Source: Vitis vinifera
Lineage: Eukaryota > Streptophyta > Magnoliopsida > Vitales > Vitaceae
NCBI RefSeq assembly: GCF_030704535.1
Contig: NC_081815.1
Location: 3,916,501 to 3,980,500 of the forward strand
Reading direction: 5' to 3'
DNA length: 64,000 nucleotides
Position numbers and translations under genes: made by a program. Position 1 is the first letter of the stretch, and every line of letters starts with the position of its first letter. Positions 48,451-60,800 of the stretch are shown here, in pieces. The notes beneath the pieces were generated by a model. That model was not told the origin of the DNA, did not search any database, and worked only from the letters and a program-made list of their open reading frames with translations.

Positions 48451-51400
48451 ATGGCCAGCACCCACTTGTGCCACCAGATTTCCCGGCCACCCCAAGGCCG
48501 GACCGTCTGTTTCCGCCGACTTACCACCGCCAAACCCTCCGGAATTTCTCTCCCGCCACCCAAATATGTCGGAAATAACAGAAGCCTAGCCGTTAGAACA
48601 CAGACACATTTGAAGTGGGCACTTAGACTAAGCATAGTAGATCAAAGCCAGCCAACATCAACGATTGACATGAAACAGTTGGTGAATTTCTTGTACGATG
48701 ATCTCCCTCATCTCTTTGACGACCAAGGAATTGATCGAACGGCGTATGACGATCAGGTGAAGTTCCGGGACCCAATCACTAAGCATGACAGCATTGGTGG
48801 GTATCTCTTCAACATAGGCCTCTTGAAGAATCTCTTTCGGCCACATTTTCAGTTGCATTGGGTGAAACAGGTATAGTTCTTTACAGTTAGAGCTCTTAAG
48901 AAGATGAACCAATTTGTGTATTCACCAAATGGGATGGTTTTCAATACCCCAAATGAAGGGCTTATATCAGTATTTCAGACATCTCTATATTTTGTATAAT
49001 TAGAGAAACCATTTGGTGTATTTCTGTCACAGCATTGTTTTGCATTTGCTGAAATAAGTGTGATTTTGCGTATTGGGTTGTGTATTTTATTTCTTTCGTG
49101 TGTTATTGTTTTTATATGATCATTGATTCTCATGTTCCTATTGAGATTTTTTGGGTAAATTTTGTCATTTCATGTGCTTTTGCATCGGTTTCCTACCTGT
49201 TAAATGATTCAATTTGTCGTCGGAAAGGATCAATCTAACCATTTCTATTTGGTAGTAAAGAAATTTTGATTGCCCAAGAGGAATCTGTTTCATGTTAAAT
49301 TGTAAGGACAAAAGAAAAAGGAAAAGAAAATAAGCATAAGACCAGTGGAGTTTGTGCTCTTTCTTACTCCTTTCTCTTGGTTTCTAGTTCTGTTTCCATT
49401 TATGATGGAACATAGGTATTTCATTTGTATAATTTTTATTTTTAATGAACTTAATTTCTTTTGGATAGTTTCTTGACTGCTTGAGTTGCTATAGACAGGG
49501 CCCTATGAAATAACTACAAGGTGGACTATGGTAATGAGTTTCATTCTTCTGCCATGGAAACCAGAATTGGTGTTCACAGGAACCTCTATTATGGGTGTCA
49601 ACCCAGCCACTGGAAAGTTTTGCAGCCATTTGGTAAGGTCCAGTTGTCCTGCCACAAGAAGGAACTAAAGATGGAACAGGCATTAAATAACAATACTAGT
49701 AACTTCATTCTTTTGTCTGCAGGACTTTTGGGATTCTCTACAGAAAAATGACTATTTTTCTCTAGAAGGATTATTGGATGTAATAAAGCAGGTACTAGTT
49801 TCATATTTTCGAAAAAAAAAATGTCATTAAATTGTCAAAATTATGTGTACTCAATGCAAGTGATCCCTCTTATATGTAGATTGTAATTCTCTGCAGTTGC
49901 GGATTTACAAGACTCCAGACCTAGAAACACCCAAATATCAGATACTGAAAAGGACTGCAGATTATGAGGTTGGTTTGGTTTGGTTTTTTTTTTTTTTTTT
50001 CCCTCTGTACCAATCTGCTTCCAGAGCAAAAATTGTCCAATTCTTCAGGAGCCTGTCTGAATGACACAGGGAAACAAAAACCATCTTATTTGTTTCTATA
50101 AGATTTACAGGCTTTTTCATGATCATACTCCTATATGATCACCACCTTTCTGTTCTTAAATTTTTATACTGAGTCTAATTGACTCAATTATTTAGCACAA
50201 AAACTGATTCCCAGCCATCCAGACGAACACTCGGAACAGATATTAAAGAAGACCAGGGTATTTGACTTTCAAGCTATTAAAAGATGACAACTGAGGCTGA
50301 ATCTTACAATCTTTCTCCATCTACCTAAGTGTAGGATATTGGACTCTGAGTTCATAGAAATGTTTCCCTTTTTGTTTATTTTGGCAATAGCTATTGTGAC
50401 TACTGGATAATAATTCATCCTACTAGTATTTTCTTTCAAATTCATTAGTTAATGAATTGTGTATGAACTTGATCATATTCTCAAATGAAACAACAGGTAA
50501 GAAAGTACAGCCCATTTATAGTTGTGGAAACTGATGGAGACAAGTTGTCAGGATCAACTGGCTTTAATGATGTTGCTGGGTGAGCATTCTTCTGAATCCA
50601 ATTCTGTTGTGTCTCTTTTGTTTTTCCCTCAGATGGTTTTGAGAGATTCAATCTGTTTAGATATATTTTTGGAAAGAACTCAACAATGGAAAAGATTCCA
50701 ATGACCACCCCTGTCTTCACTCAAGCATTTGATGCTGACAAGTCCAAAGTATCCATCCAAATAGTTCTTCCTCTAGAGAAAGAGATGAGCAGGTGAGGCT
50801 CTTTTCGAGTCCAAATATACTGAAACTGATATTGCTGAACATAAATTCTTCAATTTCAAATTAAACACACAACTGACTCCAGCTGAGAAATTAATAATGG
50901 CAGAAAGCAATAAAACCACTTGAGAACTTGCATAGTGTGAACAATTAAGCAATAAGTATATATGTTGATCAGTCTACCAGATCCCAACCAAGAAGCCATT
51001 AGCTTGAGGAAGGTGGAAGGAGGCATTGCTGCAGTGTCAAAGTTCAGTGGAAAACCTATGGACGATATCGTTCAAGAGAAAGAGAAAACACTCCGCTCTA
51101 ATCTTATTAGAGATGGTCTTAAACCTAAAATGGGTTGTTTGCTTGCTCGCTACAACGATCCAGGCCGAACATGGAGTTCTATAATGGTATGTTATATGAT
51201 TCTCAATTATCCCAATGCCTTCCACTGTTTCTCTAACTTGGTGTTTTTTTCCTTTCTTTTTCCCCTCAGGATATATGGTCAACCCTTTAGCTAATATAGA
51301 CACAGACATAGAACAAAGAAGCAAAACTACCTGCAAAACTAGGTTTCTACAGATTGCAACCTTGGTTTGAGATTAGCCATTAAAGCTAGATTAACTTGGA

Positions 51401-52699
51401 ACCATGTTTGAATAGAACTTTAAATTAGAAAACCTTGTGCAATCCTTTTCTTTGATAAAAAGACATGGGTGAAGAAAAAAAACTTTGGGAACAATGAGTG
51501 GGGTTGTAGCAGCGAAATTCTAGCTCTTCCTCTTTTTCCTTCACCTCTTGGTAACCAAACAGAGTAGTAAGAAAATCCTTTTTAAAAAAGCAAAGGTTGT
51601 GGTCATTCAGACTAGACTCCTTATGTGACAAAATTTGATTTGGCTATGTCTCAGTCTCATATGGTGGTTCATATATCAGTATCACTAAGGGCATGTTTGA
51701 TATGTGGGATCCTTGAAGATGAATGAATTTAATGATTCCAATTCTTCTATTTGGATGCGCTTAGCAATATAAGAATGGAATGATTATTTGTTTCCATTTC
51801 AATGTTTGGTAATAATGAAAATATGAATGGAAAAAAAAATTGATAATAATACTTTTATACATATTTGAAAATAAATTTTTATTTTTATTTTAGAAAGCAT
51901 CATTCCGAAGTTTTTTTTCCTAACTAAATAATAAGATTAAAAAAAAATATTTACTTAATGAATAAAAATTAACTATAAAAACCTAATAGAAATGTAGAGG
52001 TAAAATAGTAATTTTAAGATGTTTTATATCATTTCCAATACCAAATGAATCAAAATGTCGCCTATTAAAAATTAATTAAAATCCCACTTATGAGTGGAAT
52101 GAGTAGGATTTCATTCCTAGTAGAATCATTTTTTTGTTCCATTCCTATTGTTATTTTAAGTTGTCCAAGCATAGGAATAGATGTGAAAAGGAATGACATG
52201 TCTATTTCCACTTTTTATACCCCGTATCAAACATGGCCTTAAAGGCATTGGTACCATTTAAGCACATTGATTTTTTTACATACGAAATTTAGCTGTATAT
52301 AGAGCTCATGTTGGTACCAACCAAGCACACCTACCCACCACTCAAATGAAAGAGTGGACCACTCTTCATCTTCTTGTACCAAATATGAGCTTAAAGGTAT
52401 TGATACAATTTAAGGACATCAATTTTTTTACCTATGAAATTTAGCCGTATATGGAACTCAGTGTGATAGCAAGCACACCTAGCCACCCCTCAAATGAAGT
52501 GAATGACCATATATATATTGATGACTGCTATGATGTTGTGAAAGCCCCTGCTTAAACTATTCTTCCCTATTGCTAATCCACATTCTTTGCCTTACCTTTT
52601 AATTATTTTCATTTTAGTCACTGAATATTTACTTTGTTGTTAATTGCATTGAAGCGGAATGAAGTACTCATATGGCTGGAGGAGTTTTCACTGGACTAG
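48451..52699 (+). CDS. HBP5: SOUL heme-binding family protein with N-terminal DUF2358 (HBP5-like), 8 exons
   Basis: Chloroplast protein expected to bind heme or other tetrapyrroles. Exons: 48451-48870, 49495-49632, 49723-49791, 49897-49968, 50497-50579, 50661-50792, 50973-51186, 52655-52699. All introns are GT-AG and phases are consistent, giving 390 residues. The first about 70 residues are Ser/Thr/Arg-rich, a likely transit peptide. The DUF2358 (NTF2-like) part runs about 73-200 (LYDDLPHLFDDQGIDRTAYD, KFRDPITKHD, TTRWTMVM, DFWDSL). The SOUL domain runs about 218-385 (YEVRKYSPFIVVET, GYIFGKNST, EKIPMTTPVFTQ, VSIQIVLP, GCLLARYNDPGRTWSSIMRNEV). It ends EEFSLD. The order and wording match Arabidopsis At5g20140 as remembered. 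The last intron (51187-52654) is large and contains a MITE and a tandem duplication. Confidence 0.93.
51689..52238. mobile_element. PIF/Harbinger-like MITE in the last HBP5 intron
   Basis: Inverted ends GGGCATGTTTGATATGTGGG and, complemented, GGCCATGTTTGATACGGGG bound 550 bp without coding capacity. Flanking bases are TAA on the left and TTA on the right, close to the 3-bp TWA target of PIF/Harbinger but not an exact direct match. GGGCNTGTTTG ends are typical of Tourist-type MITEs. Confidence 0.6.
52240..52520. repeat. Imperfect tandem duplication of about 152 bp in the HBP5 intron
   Basis: Units starting at 52240 and 52392 share TAAAGG.ATTG.TAC.ATTTAAG, GAAATTTAGC.GTATAT and AAGCACACCTA.CCACC, in the same order. 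The second unit is less complete at its end. Confidence 0.7.
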
Positions 52700-54130
52700 T
52701 GCATTGAATAAAGTCTCTCTTTGGCTAGCATCAATAGCTGTTGGACAGACTTGACTCCTTGGAAGTTATGAGCAAAGTTTGTCTGGTTGGAATGTAATGA
52801 AATATAGAACCTCATAATTTTTTGAAAGCTCATCTATTCATCCAAGAGATTACAGAAAATTGTAATGAACCTTAACCGAAGTTTAAAATGGTTCTCTACT
52901 TCGCTTTTTTTTTTCACACATCCCTGCTGTGCCCCTTGGTAGTTGCTGTCTGATTTCTACCAATAATGAAGAGGAAAATCTTAATAACAGAACTTTAAAA
53001 TGCTCCGCTTTCATTGTATGAAGCCAGTCAACTATTCTTGAATCAAGCCATATTAATGCTCTAATAGTTGATTGCCAACCAGTTTAGACTGAAAAGACTG
53101 TTGGAAGCTCGTCTTTCTGTTCTTTGTGTTCAAGAAGAGCTCCACTTGGACACGTCTCGGTATCGGCCTAACTAAATGTTTTTCACAGGAATCTTCCCAT
53201 GAATTCAGCAGAAATGCTATTGCAAACTCTTGTATAAGTCCAGAAAGCAATGCCTATTTATATTTTATCATCACCAGTTAAGGCCACCTACGAGTTATGA
53301 CATTTGGAATTTGCTAGACGTACAATGAACAAAAGTTCAGTGAAAGAATTCTGAATAAACGACTTTGATAGTCCTGCATTTTCATTTCATTTGGAACAAA
53401 GAGAAGATCGGAAAAGAGCCATGTCTTTCACTTCACTACTCAGGATACCCAGCTGGTTGGCACAGAACCTTCTTTCAAAAAAGGAAAGGGGACCCTCAAA
53501 AAAGTAATTTTTCATTCACTCTTTGGATTCTAAAACCAAATAAAAGACACAAACATGAACAGACAACACAAGAGTGTAAAGTAGATAACTTGAATTGCAA
53601 GAGTTAGAATTCAAATTGCACAAGCAGCCAAGTTTTCGTCTGAATTCTAGAACCCCACATTTCGATGCCAACCATTCAAAAAACTAATAATCCAAACTCT
53701 CAAAATCGAATTAAGAAGAAGATACTCCATGGAAAACGAGTTCAAAAGATAAACCTTTTCCATACTAAATACTTTTAAGATATAAGCAAAGATATAATCC
53801 TAAATTTGCGGAGCATCTACGCAAACATTGAGCAGAGAGCGTGTCCATGTGGCGGACGAGAGATCGTAGATAGAAAATTTCTTCACTACACGTGAAAGGT
53901 GTCGCCAAGACACGAAGTTCCCTGAAAGAAGCCAAAAGGAGGAGGAATACAATCAGGACCGTTTATAATGGCAAAACAGAAAGCCGCCACGCAGAAAAGG
54001 ACACGCTGTACAGTCCACACAGTCAACCTCCAATGAAGTTTCAAAGCCAGTAGGCGCCAACCCCAATCTCTCCCCTTCAAACGCGTTGTCTTTGCTGTTA
54101 CAATCCATGGCTTCGCATTTTCTTCTCTTC
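52700..54130. other. HBP5 3' UTR and KCS11 upstream region
   Basis: No gene recognised. The left part is probably the HBP5 3' UTR. The part after about 53600 is the promoter area of KCS11. Frames at 53053-53250 and 53365-53607 look random. Confidence 0.5.
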
Positions 54131-54903
54131 ATATTTATATAAATATATTCCCACTTCGGGGCACTCGCAATTGAAAATTTGGTTTATTGTGGTTCCCCTT
54201 TTTTTGTGTTTCTATCTATAGATATATTTATAGTGCTCTCTGCGTCTCGTTCCTTCTCTTTGGCTCCTCCGGCGCGATTGAACTTTGGAACGATCGGTGG
54301 AGGGTTGTGGCGTTAGAGGTTGGTGTTTTCGATCTGGGTTTTGCCGTCTTGGTTTTTTGTTTCTGTTTATGGTTTCTTTCAAGCGCTTGAGAAATGGCTA
54401 GTTTTTTGGGCGGATTTTGATTTGGGTTTGTTGTTTATCTGCAATTGATTTCTTTTCGTCTACGAAAGATCTGTTTCTGGTTTGAATTTCGAGATGGATT
54501 TGATTATATTGTCGGTATTTTTCCATAATTAATTTTTGAATGTATTAAAAACGTGTTGCTGTTGATGGGAATTTAGATCTGTTGGTTTTATTTAGTTGGT
54601 TTGATCTATGAAGGATTACAACAAAGATTTTGAAGGGATTGAAATGGGAAAAATAGGTTTCTTTATCCTTTTGGTCATACTGTATGTTTGAGGTTTTCTG
54701 GACCTGGGTTGCCTTAATCTATTTCCTGTATCTTTCCTATCATAAATAGTCTGCAACCTTAAATCGGAGAAAACTAGGTTTTCAGAGCCTTACGTTGACA
54801 AGTACATATCTATCTTACATCTGCTGCCATTTTCAATAATAAACTCCAGTGTTGTTTCTTAGCATTTAATCTCACCCAAGCCTTTAATTTTTGACAGGGG
54901 AAA
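54131..54903 (+). promoter_or_regulatory. KCS11 TATA box and leader with probable leader intron
   Basis: A TATA-type string, ATATTTATATAAATATATT, lies at 54131-54149, predicting a start near 54170. The leader is about 730 bp at DNA level and ends TTTTTGACAG followed by GGGAAAATG. That is a strong splice acceptor, so a leader intron probably ends at about 54897. The donor is not certain (AG-GTTGGT near 54318 is one candidate). A 67-codon frame at 54187-54390 would be removed or act as an upstream frame. Confidence 0.5.
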
Positions 54904-56439
54904 ATGTCAGAAGCGAAGGTAGACACGCCATTGATCTCACCATCATCATCACGAAATCTCCCTGATTTCAAAAAGTCTGTTAAATTGAAGTACGTAAAGC
55001 TTGGTTACCATTACTTGATCACCCATGGAATGTACCTCTTTCTTTCCCCTCTTGTCGTTGTAATTGCCGCTCAGCTCTCGACATTTTCTCTCCAAGATCT
55101 ACATGATCTTTGGGACCATCTTCGATTCAACCTCATCTCCGTGATTCTTTGTTCAACTCTTCTTGTTTTCCTCTCGACCCTTTACTTTCTCACGCGTCCT
55201 CGCCCAGTGTATCTTGTGGATTTTGCCTGCTACAAGCCTGAAGAATCTCGGAAATGCACGAGGAAGATTTTTATGGATCAGTCTCAGATGACTGGTTCAT
55301 TTACAGAATCGAGCCTTGAGTTCCAGCGGAAGATCCTTGAGAAATCTGGCCTTGGGGAGTCAACTTACCTTCCTGAGGCTGTTCTCAATATCCCTCCAAA
55401 CCCATCAATGCAAGAAGCTAGAAAAGAAGCCGCGACTGTAATGTTTGGTGCCCTCGATCAGCTTTTTGCAAAGACATCTTTGAAGCCTAAAGACATTGGA
55501 ATTCTGGTCGTGAATTGTAGCTTGTTCAATCCAACTCCATCCCTTTCTGCTATGGTCATCAACCATTACAAGCTTAGAGGTAATATAATTAGCTATAATT
55601 TGGGTGGGATGGGTTGCAGTGCTGGTTTAATCTCAATCGATCTCGCTAAAGACCTTCTTCAGGTCCATCCCAACTCTTATGCATTGGTTATCAGCATGGA
55701 GAACATCACTTTGAACTGGTATTTTGGGAACCAGAGGTCCATGCTTGTTTCCAATTGTTTATTCAGGATGGGAGGAGCTGCTGTGCTGCTTTCAAATAAA
55801 AGCTCTGACAGAAGAAGGTCTAAATACCGATTGGTGCATACTGTCCGAACCCACAAGGGTGCTGATGATAAGTGCTTTGCCTGTGTTACCCAAGAAGAAG
55901 ATGCCGAAGGAAAGGTTGGTGTTTCTTTGTCTAAGGATCTTATGGGAGTTGCAGGCGATGCTTTAAAGACCAACATCACTACCTTAGGCCCTCTTGTTCT
56001 GCCAATGTCTGAACAGTTGCTCTTCTTTGCTACATTAATTGGGAGGAAACTTTTCAAGATGAAACTCAAGCCTTATATTCCAGATTTCAAACTAGCTTTT
56101 GAGCACTTCTGCATTCATGCTGGGGGAAGAGCTGTTCTGGATGAATTAGAGAAGAACTTGCACCTCTCTGACTGGCATATGGAGCCATCAAGGATGACAC
56201 TTTATCGATTTGGCAACACCTCGAGCAGTTCTCTTTGGTACGAATTAGCCTATACTGAAGCCAAGGGCAGAATTAAGAAGGGGGATAGAACATGGCAGAT
56301 AGCATTTGGATCTGGGTTCAAGTGCAATAGTGCAGTGTGGAAGGCTTTAAGGACCATAAACCCAGCACAGGAGAAGAACCCATGGATGGATGAAATTGAC
56401 ATGTTTCCAGTGAATGTTCCAAAGGTATCAGCCCTCTAA
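54904..56439 (+). CDS. KCS11: 3-ketoacyl-CoA synthase 11-like, very-long-chain fatty acid elongase
   Basis: ER-membrane condensing enzyme that joins malonyl-CoA to long-chain acyl-CoA, the first and substrate-selecting step of very-long-chain fatty acid elongation for waxes, suberin and sphingolipids. 511 residues, one coding exon, ATG at 54904. Two N-terminal membrane segments lie at about 38-57 and 75-97. The FAE1/CUT1-type condensing domain follows. Catalytic Cys238 is in [10 protein letters not shown], His405 in [10 protein letters not shown] and Asn438 in RFGNTSSSS, with spacing of the FAE1 triad. The N-terminus ([20 protein letters not shown]) and C-terminus ([18 protein letters not shown]) match KCS11 better than other KCS members as remembered; KCS4 and others share much of this. 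All key residues are present, so it looks functional. Confidence 0.95.
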   Translation: MSEAKVDTPLISPSSSRNLPDFKKSVKLKYVKLGYHYLITHGMYLFLSPLVVVIAAQLSTFSLQDLHDLWDHLRFNLISVILCSTLLVFLSTLYFLTRPRPVYLVDFACYKPEESRKCTRKIFMDQSQMTGSFTESSLEFQRKILEKSGLGESTYLPEAVLNIPPNPSMQEARKEAATVMFGALDQLFAKTSLKPKDIGILVVNCSLFNPTPSLSAMVINHYKLRGNIISYNLGGMGCSAGLISIDLAKDLLQVHPNSYALVISMENITLNWYFGNQRSMLVSNCLFRMGGAAVLLSNKSSDRRRSKYRLVHTVRTHKGADDKCFACVTQEEDAEGKVGVSLSKDLMGVAGDALKTNITTLGPLVLPMSEQLLFFATLIGRKLFKMKLKPYIPDFKLAFEHFCIHAGGRAVLDELEKNLHLSDWHMEPSRMTLYRFGNTSSSSLWYELAYTEAKGRIKKGDRTWQIAFGSGFKCNSAVWKALRTINPAQEKNPWMDEIDMFPVNVPKVSAL

Positions 56440-57885
56440 AGCCAGAAATGGTATTTTTGTTCCCCATTCTTTTGCAGCTGTAATTCGAGATGTGGGCAAG
56501 ACATTTGAATGGTAAAATCTTTGATTCTTTCTATTTTTCGGATTGGACTGTGTTTTGGCCACCATGAGGAGGGTGGTTGTTAGCCTTTTGCTTTTCTTTC
56601 AATTGTGGTCTTGAAGCAGATGGAAGATAGCTTCTTGTTGGGGAGATGGATTATTTGCATCGAAGAGTTTTAGTAATTGCTGTGAGGTTCTGTCTTCGTT
56701 ACTAGGGATTAATGTGATTCAATTTGGAATTTGAACTATTTGTCTAGTGATATTCTTTTGGAACGGTGTTTTGCATTTCTCCTGCCTCTGTCGTTGGGAT
56801 CATTTTGCTACTTACACTGGGACACTATTTTTGCTTCCTTGCATTATAATCACCCAGAACATCACGGATAAACTATTTTGAGATTTTATTTATTAATTTA
56901 TTCCTATTATTATTTCAGCACTGCCTCATTAGTCCACCCCTGTTTCCTAATGGTGAGGACATTAAGGAGATTAACAACATCAAATTGATGGATGAGAACA
57001 AGAGGCAGGCAAGGCGATGCATGCCATACAGGGATCATGATTTTTTGTCATCTCAGGGAAGTTCATTAAATAACTTCTGTTCAAATAAAATTTGTAAAGA
57101 ACTTGTGTCTGCCAACTTTTTCTTAACATGGAATATTTACTGCTTCATATTGAATCCTTGAGAAGCATGTGCATGTGGAGCAGCTGGAGCAATTCAAGTG
57201 GAATCACCTGCTGGCATCACATACTACTTTTGGGAATTACATTATTAAGCCAGGCTGCACCCAAGGGCCACAGCCATGAGCCAGCTATGCCCCTATGGAA
57301 CACATGGGCCTACCCTGTGGTGAGACTGATATTATGCTACTTCAGGGGAGAACATTAGGCTGTGCATTGTTGCAAAGTGACATATCAACCACCTATGATG
57401 GAGCTATGAGACTATAGGATCTAACAATCTTCTGCCAGCTGATGCAGTGAACTAGCATAGAATTAAATTTTCAATACAGGGTAGAATACATATAAAACAA
57501 TGCTAAGTCAGAAGACATGTGACATGTTCCAAAAAAAATTAAAGAGACTTTAAGTACATAACATTGTCTATAATCAAATAAATTATTTGGAAGAGGGCTG
57601 CTTTCAGACAGGGTAGTGCACTCAATGCAAACGGTAATTCGAAATTTCACAAAATCAGATTATCAAGGTTGCTCAATGGAGAATTAAGAAACCGTCCAGG
57701 ATGGGAATTCAAATTGAGCTGAGTCCTCATCCAACACTGTTGATCTGAATGTCACCCTCCAGGCTCTAGGTCATTAGAAATTGTATACAAAATCTGATGG
57801 TCTATTTCTCTGTAATGGAGTAATTGTCCAAGAAAAGACAGCATTATGCTATAGGCAAAGCAAGGGGAAACATAATTAGCAACCC
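56440..57885. other. KCS11 3' UTR and spacer to the STRAP gene
   Basis: Converging 3' flanks of KCS11 (+) and the STRAP-like gene (-). A 76-codon frame at 57128-57358 has no family resemblance. Nothing else seen. Confidence 0.55.
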
Positions 57886-60800
57886 TCATGCAGTCCCTGC
57901 CTCCTCTCCAGCTTTCCCTTCATCTGCAATGTGAAAACCCTCGATCTTGCATGAAACCTCTTCTGCAGCCACCTTCACTTTTCCAGTCAATCCATTTGCC
58001 CTGAACATCTCATTGTTATCATGTGTCAGAGGGCCTGTCTGCCAAATTCTAATGGTTCCATCCTCAGATCCAGAGGCATATGATTCTCCTCCAGGTGAGA
58101 AACGTACACAATGAACAGGACCATGGTGACCTTTGTTGCATGCTGCACCCAAATATTGAAATTAATATGAAACATACACTTGAAAATCAAATAAACGAGC
58201 ATGTTCTTGGAACCAGATAGATTATGTGATCTACCCTAAGCATATATATATATTCAAGAATGTGGCAGGTTGCCTCAATAAAACGAATTTGAGCATTTAT
58301 GCCTGCCCAAAGATTTTTTCTAATTTTTTTCCTTTCATTATTAAGCTGCACTTACCGATCTCTTCCCCAGTATGAAAATCAAATAAGCGAATCCACATAT
58401 CTTCTCCCCCAGCAATGAACTTATCCCCATTTTTTGGTTCCAATGATGCTGATTCTACAGTACAAGGCATCTTGTAGCTTTTCACCAACCCAAAACTGGA
58501 AGGGGAAAAAAAACAAAAAGCAATATATAAACACATGCATTAATTCTGGAAAGAGAAAATGCTCTATATTGCTTTTAACTTACTGATTAGCATCCCAAAA
58601 TTTAACACTGGACCCATCAGCAGTTATGATATAACGGCCATCTTGACTCACTTCAGCACTGGTTACAGAAGAGTTAGTCTCAAGTGTCTGGACTATTTTA
58701 CCACTTCTTACGTCCCATAATCTGTACAAATCACCAGTAACATATTAATAAAGCTTCAAACTATCATTGACCCATTATGCAAACCCCAAGGAAATTCAAC
58801 ATGCAACTTTTTTAATGCATGTGTTTTAAAAAAGAATGAGATCTGATAATTACAGGCATCCAAGCATCCTTAGAAAAATGGCTTAGACAGAGCATAAGAA
58901 TTAAAATAGTAGCAAACCAGTTTCAAAACTTCGTTTTTTTATAAATAAATAATTAAATTAAATTAAAGAAAAGAACCACCAGAAAACGACCCCAAGTATA
59001 CAAGAGAATAAACTGCCCTTCGCCACCAAGGCTCAACCACAAGACTACAAAAAGAACTAGAACAAACTCAACCCGTACCCAACCATTCAAAAATTCTGAC
59101 TAAAGTCAGTGGGTATTCATCGACAAACACCTTAGCTTCAGACCACAAAAAACAAACAGACTCCCTTTTCAGCTTTTGAATAGAAAAAACCTCATTACAG
59201 AAAGCAATATTGTTCCTGGTCTTCCACACCATTCAAAACAAACACAAAGGGATTGCTTGCCAAACCTTCCTTCGCTTTGTACCCACAAAAGAACCATGCC
59301 AACCCAGCAATGTATCTTTAACTAACGAAGAAAGCACCCAAAACACCCCAAAAAGTACAAATATCAGCTCCCATAAAACCCTTGTCTTTTCACAATGGAG
59401 CAGCAAGTGATCAATAGATTCTGCATGTCGAAGACACAGAAAACATCAATTTGCCAAAGACCAACCTCATCTCTACAATTGATCCAAAGTTAGAACTTTA
59501 CCCCACACTGCCTCCTAGGCAAAAAAACTAACTTTTGGTCGGACCCACAAAATCCAAATTCCATTCATTGGAAAAGATCCAATCAAATCTGGTTCCAAAA
59601 CATGATAAAAAGACTTAACTACAAACTTGCCACTTTTTGTCACTGTCCATAACAAAGAACATCCATATCTTGACAAACTCGTTGCCCCTATAAACAAGTT
59701 AGAAATCTCGCCACACAATCCACCTCCCAATCATTAAAAGATCTAAAGAAACAAGAATTCCAACCCCCCCCCCCCCCCCCCCCCCCCCCTCTCTTTCAAC
59801 GGAAGAATTCCAAACATTCACCACCCATGCATCCTTAGAGATCAACAAAGCAAAAAGTGAAGGATACAACACACACAGAAGGTTATCCCCGCACCACCTA
59901 TCCTTCAAAAAAAGTACCCTCCACCCATTACCCACCACAAAGGAACACCTAAATTTCACAATATCCTAATCCTTCCTTATTGATTTCCACAACCCAACCC
60001 CATACCCCTCTTTGACCTCCTGAGTTACCCACCCCCCTCTTGAGTTCCAAAGGCCCCTATCTCCACCACAAAATGCCAACTCCACTTTAACCCTGAAGCC
60101 CCCTTTCCTCCTAGCATGACAAACAATCGCTCATTTAACAAGATGAGGTTTACGCTCCAAAGCCCCACCACCCCAAAGAAAGTTCCTCTTAATCCGTTTT
60201 AACCTCAATCAAACAACCCGAGGCATACAGAACAAAAACATAAAATAAATAGACAAACAAGATAAAGTACTCCGAGGCAAAGTTACCCTCCCTTCTTTGG
60301 AAATATATTGTCGCTTCCACATAAACAACCTTTTACGAAACCACTCTTCTACTCCATCCCAAACTCCCGTTGGTTTAAACATTCTTTAAATTAATCCTCA
60401 ACATTCTCTACCCATCCAACCAAAATTAACTCACTTTTCTCCAAATTAATCCTCAACCTTGAAATGGCCTCAAACCACATAAGTAACCAACATAAATAAG
60501 TTATTTGATCCTGCGAGGCCTTACAAAAAACCAAAATGTCATCAATGAAGACTAAGGAGAAACTTGCACTACTGCTCCAAATCTACCATTCACCTAACAA
60601 CCTGATAAAAAACCATCCCCAATCGTGCACTTCAAAAGACAACTCAAAGCCTCCATTGCAATTACAAATAAATAAGGCAAAAGAGGATCCCCTTGACGCA
60701 GCCCTCTAGAACTTGGGAAAAAATCAGAGGGAGTACTATTCATGAAAACAGAGAATCTGGCCGTGGAAATACACCACCATATCCACCCAATCCATTTACC

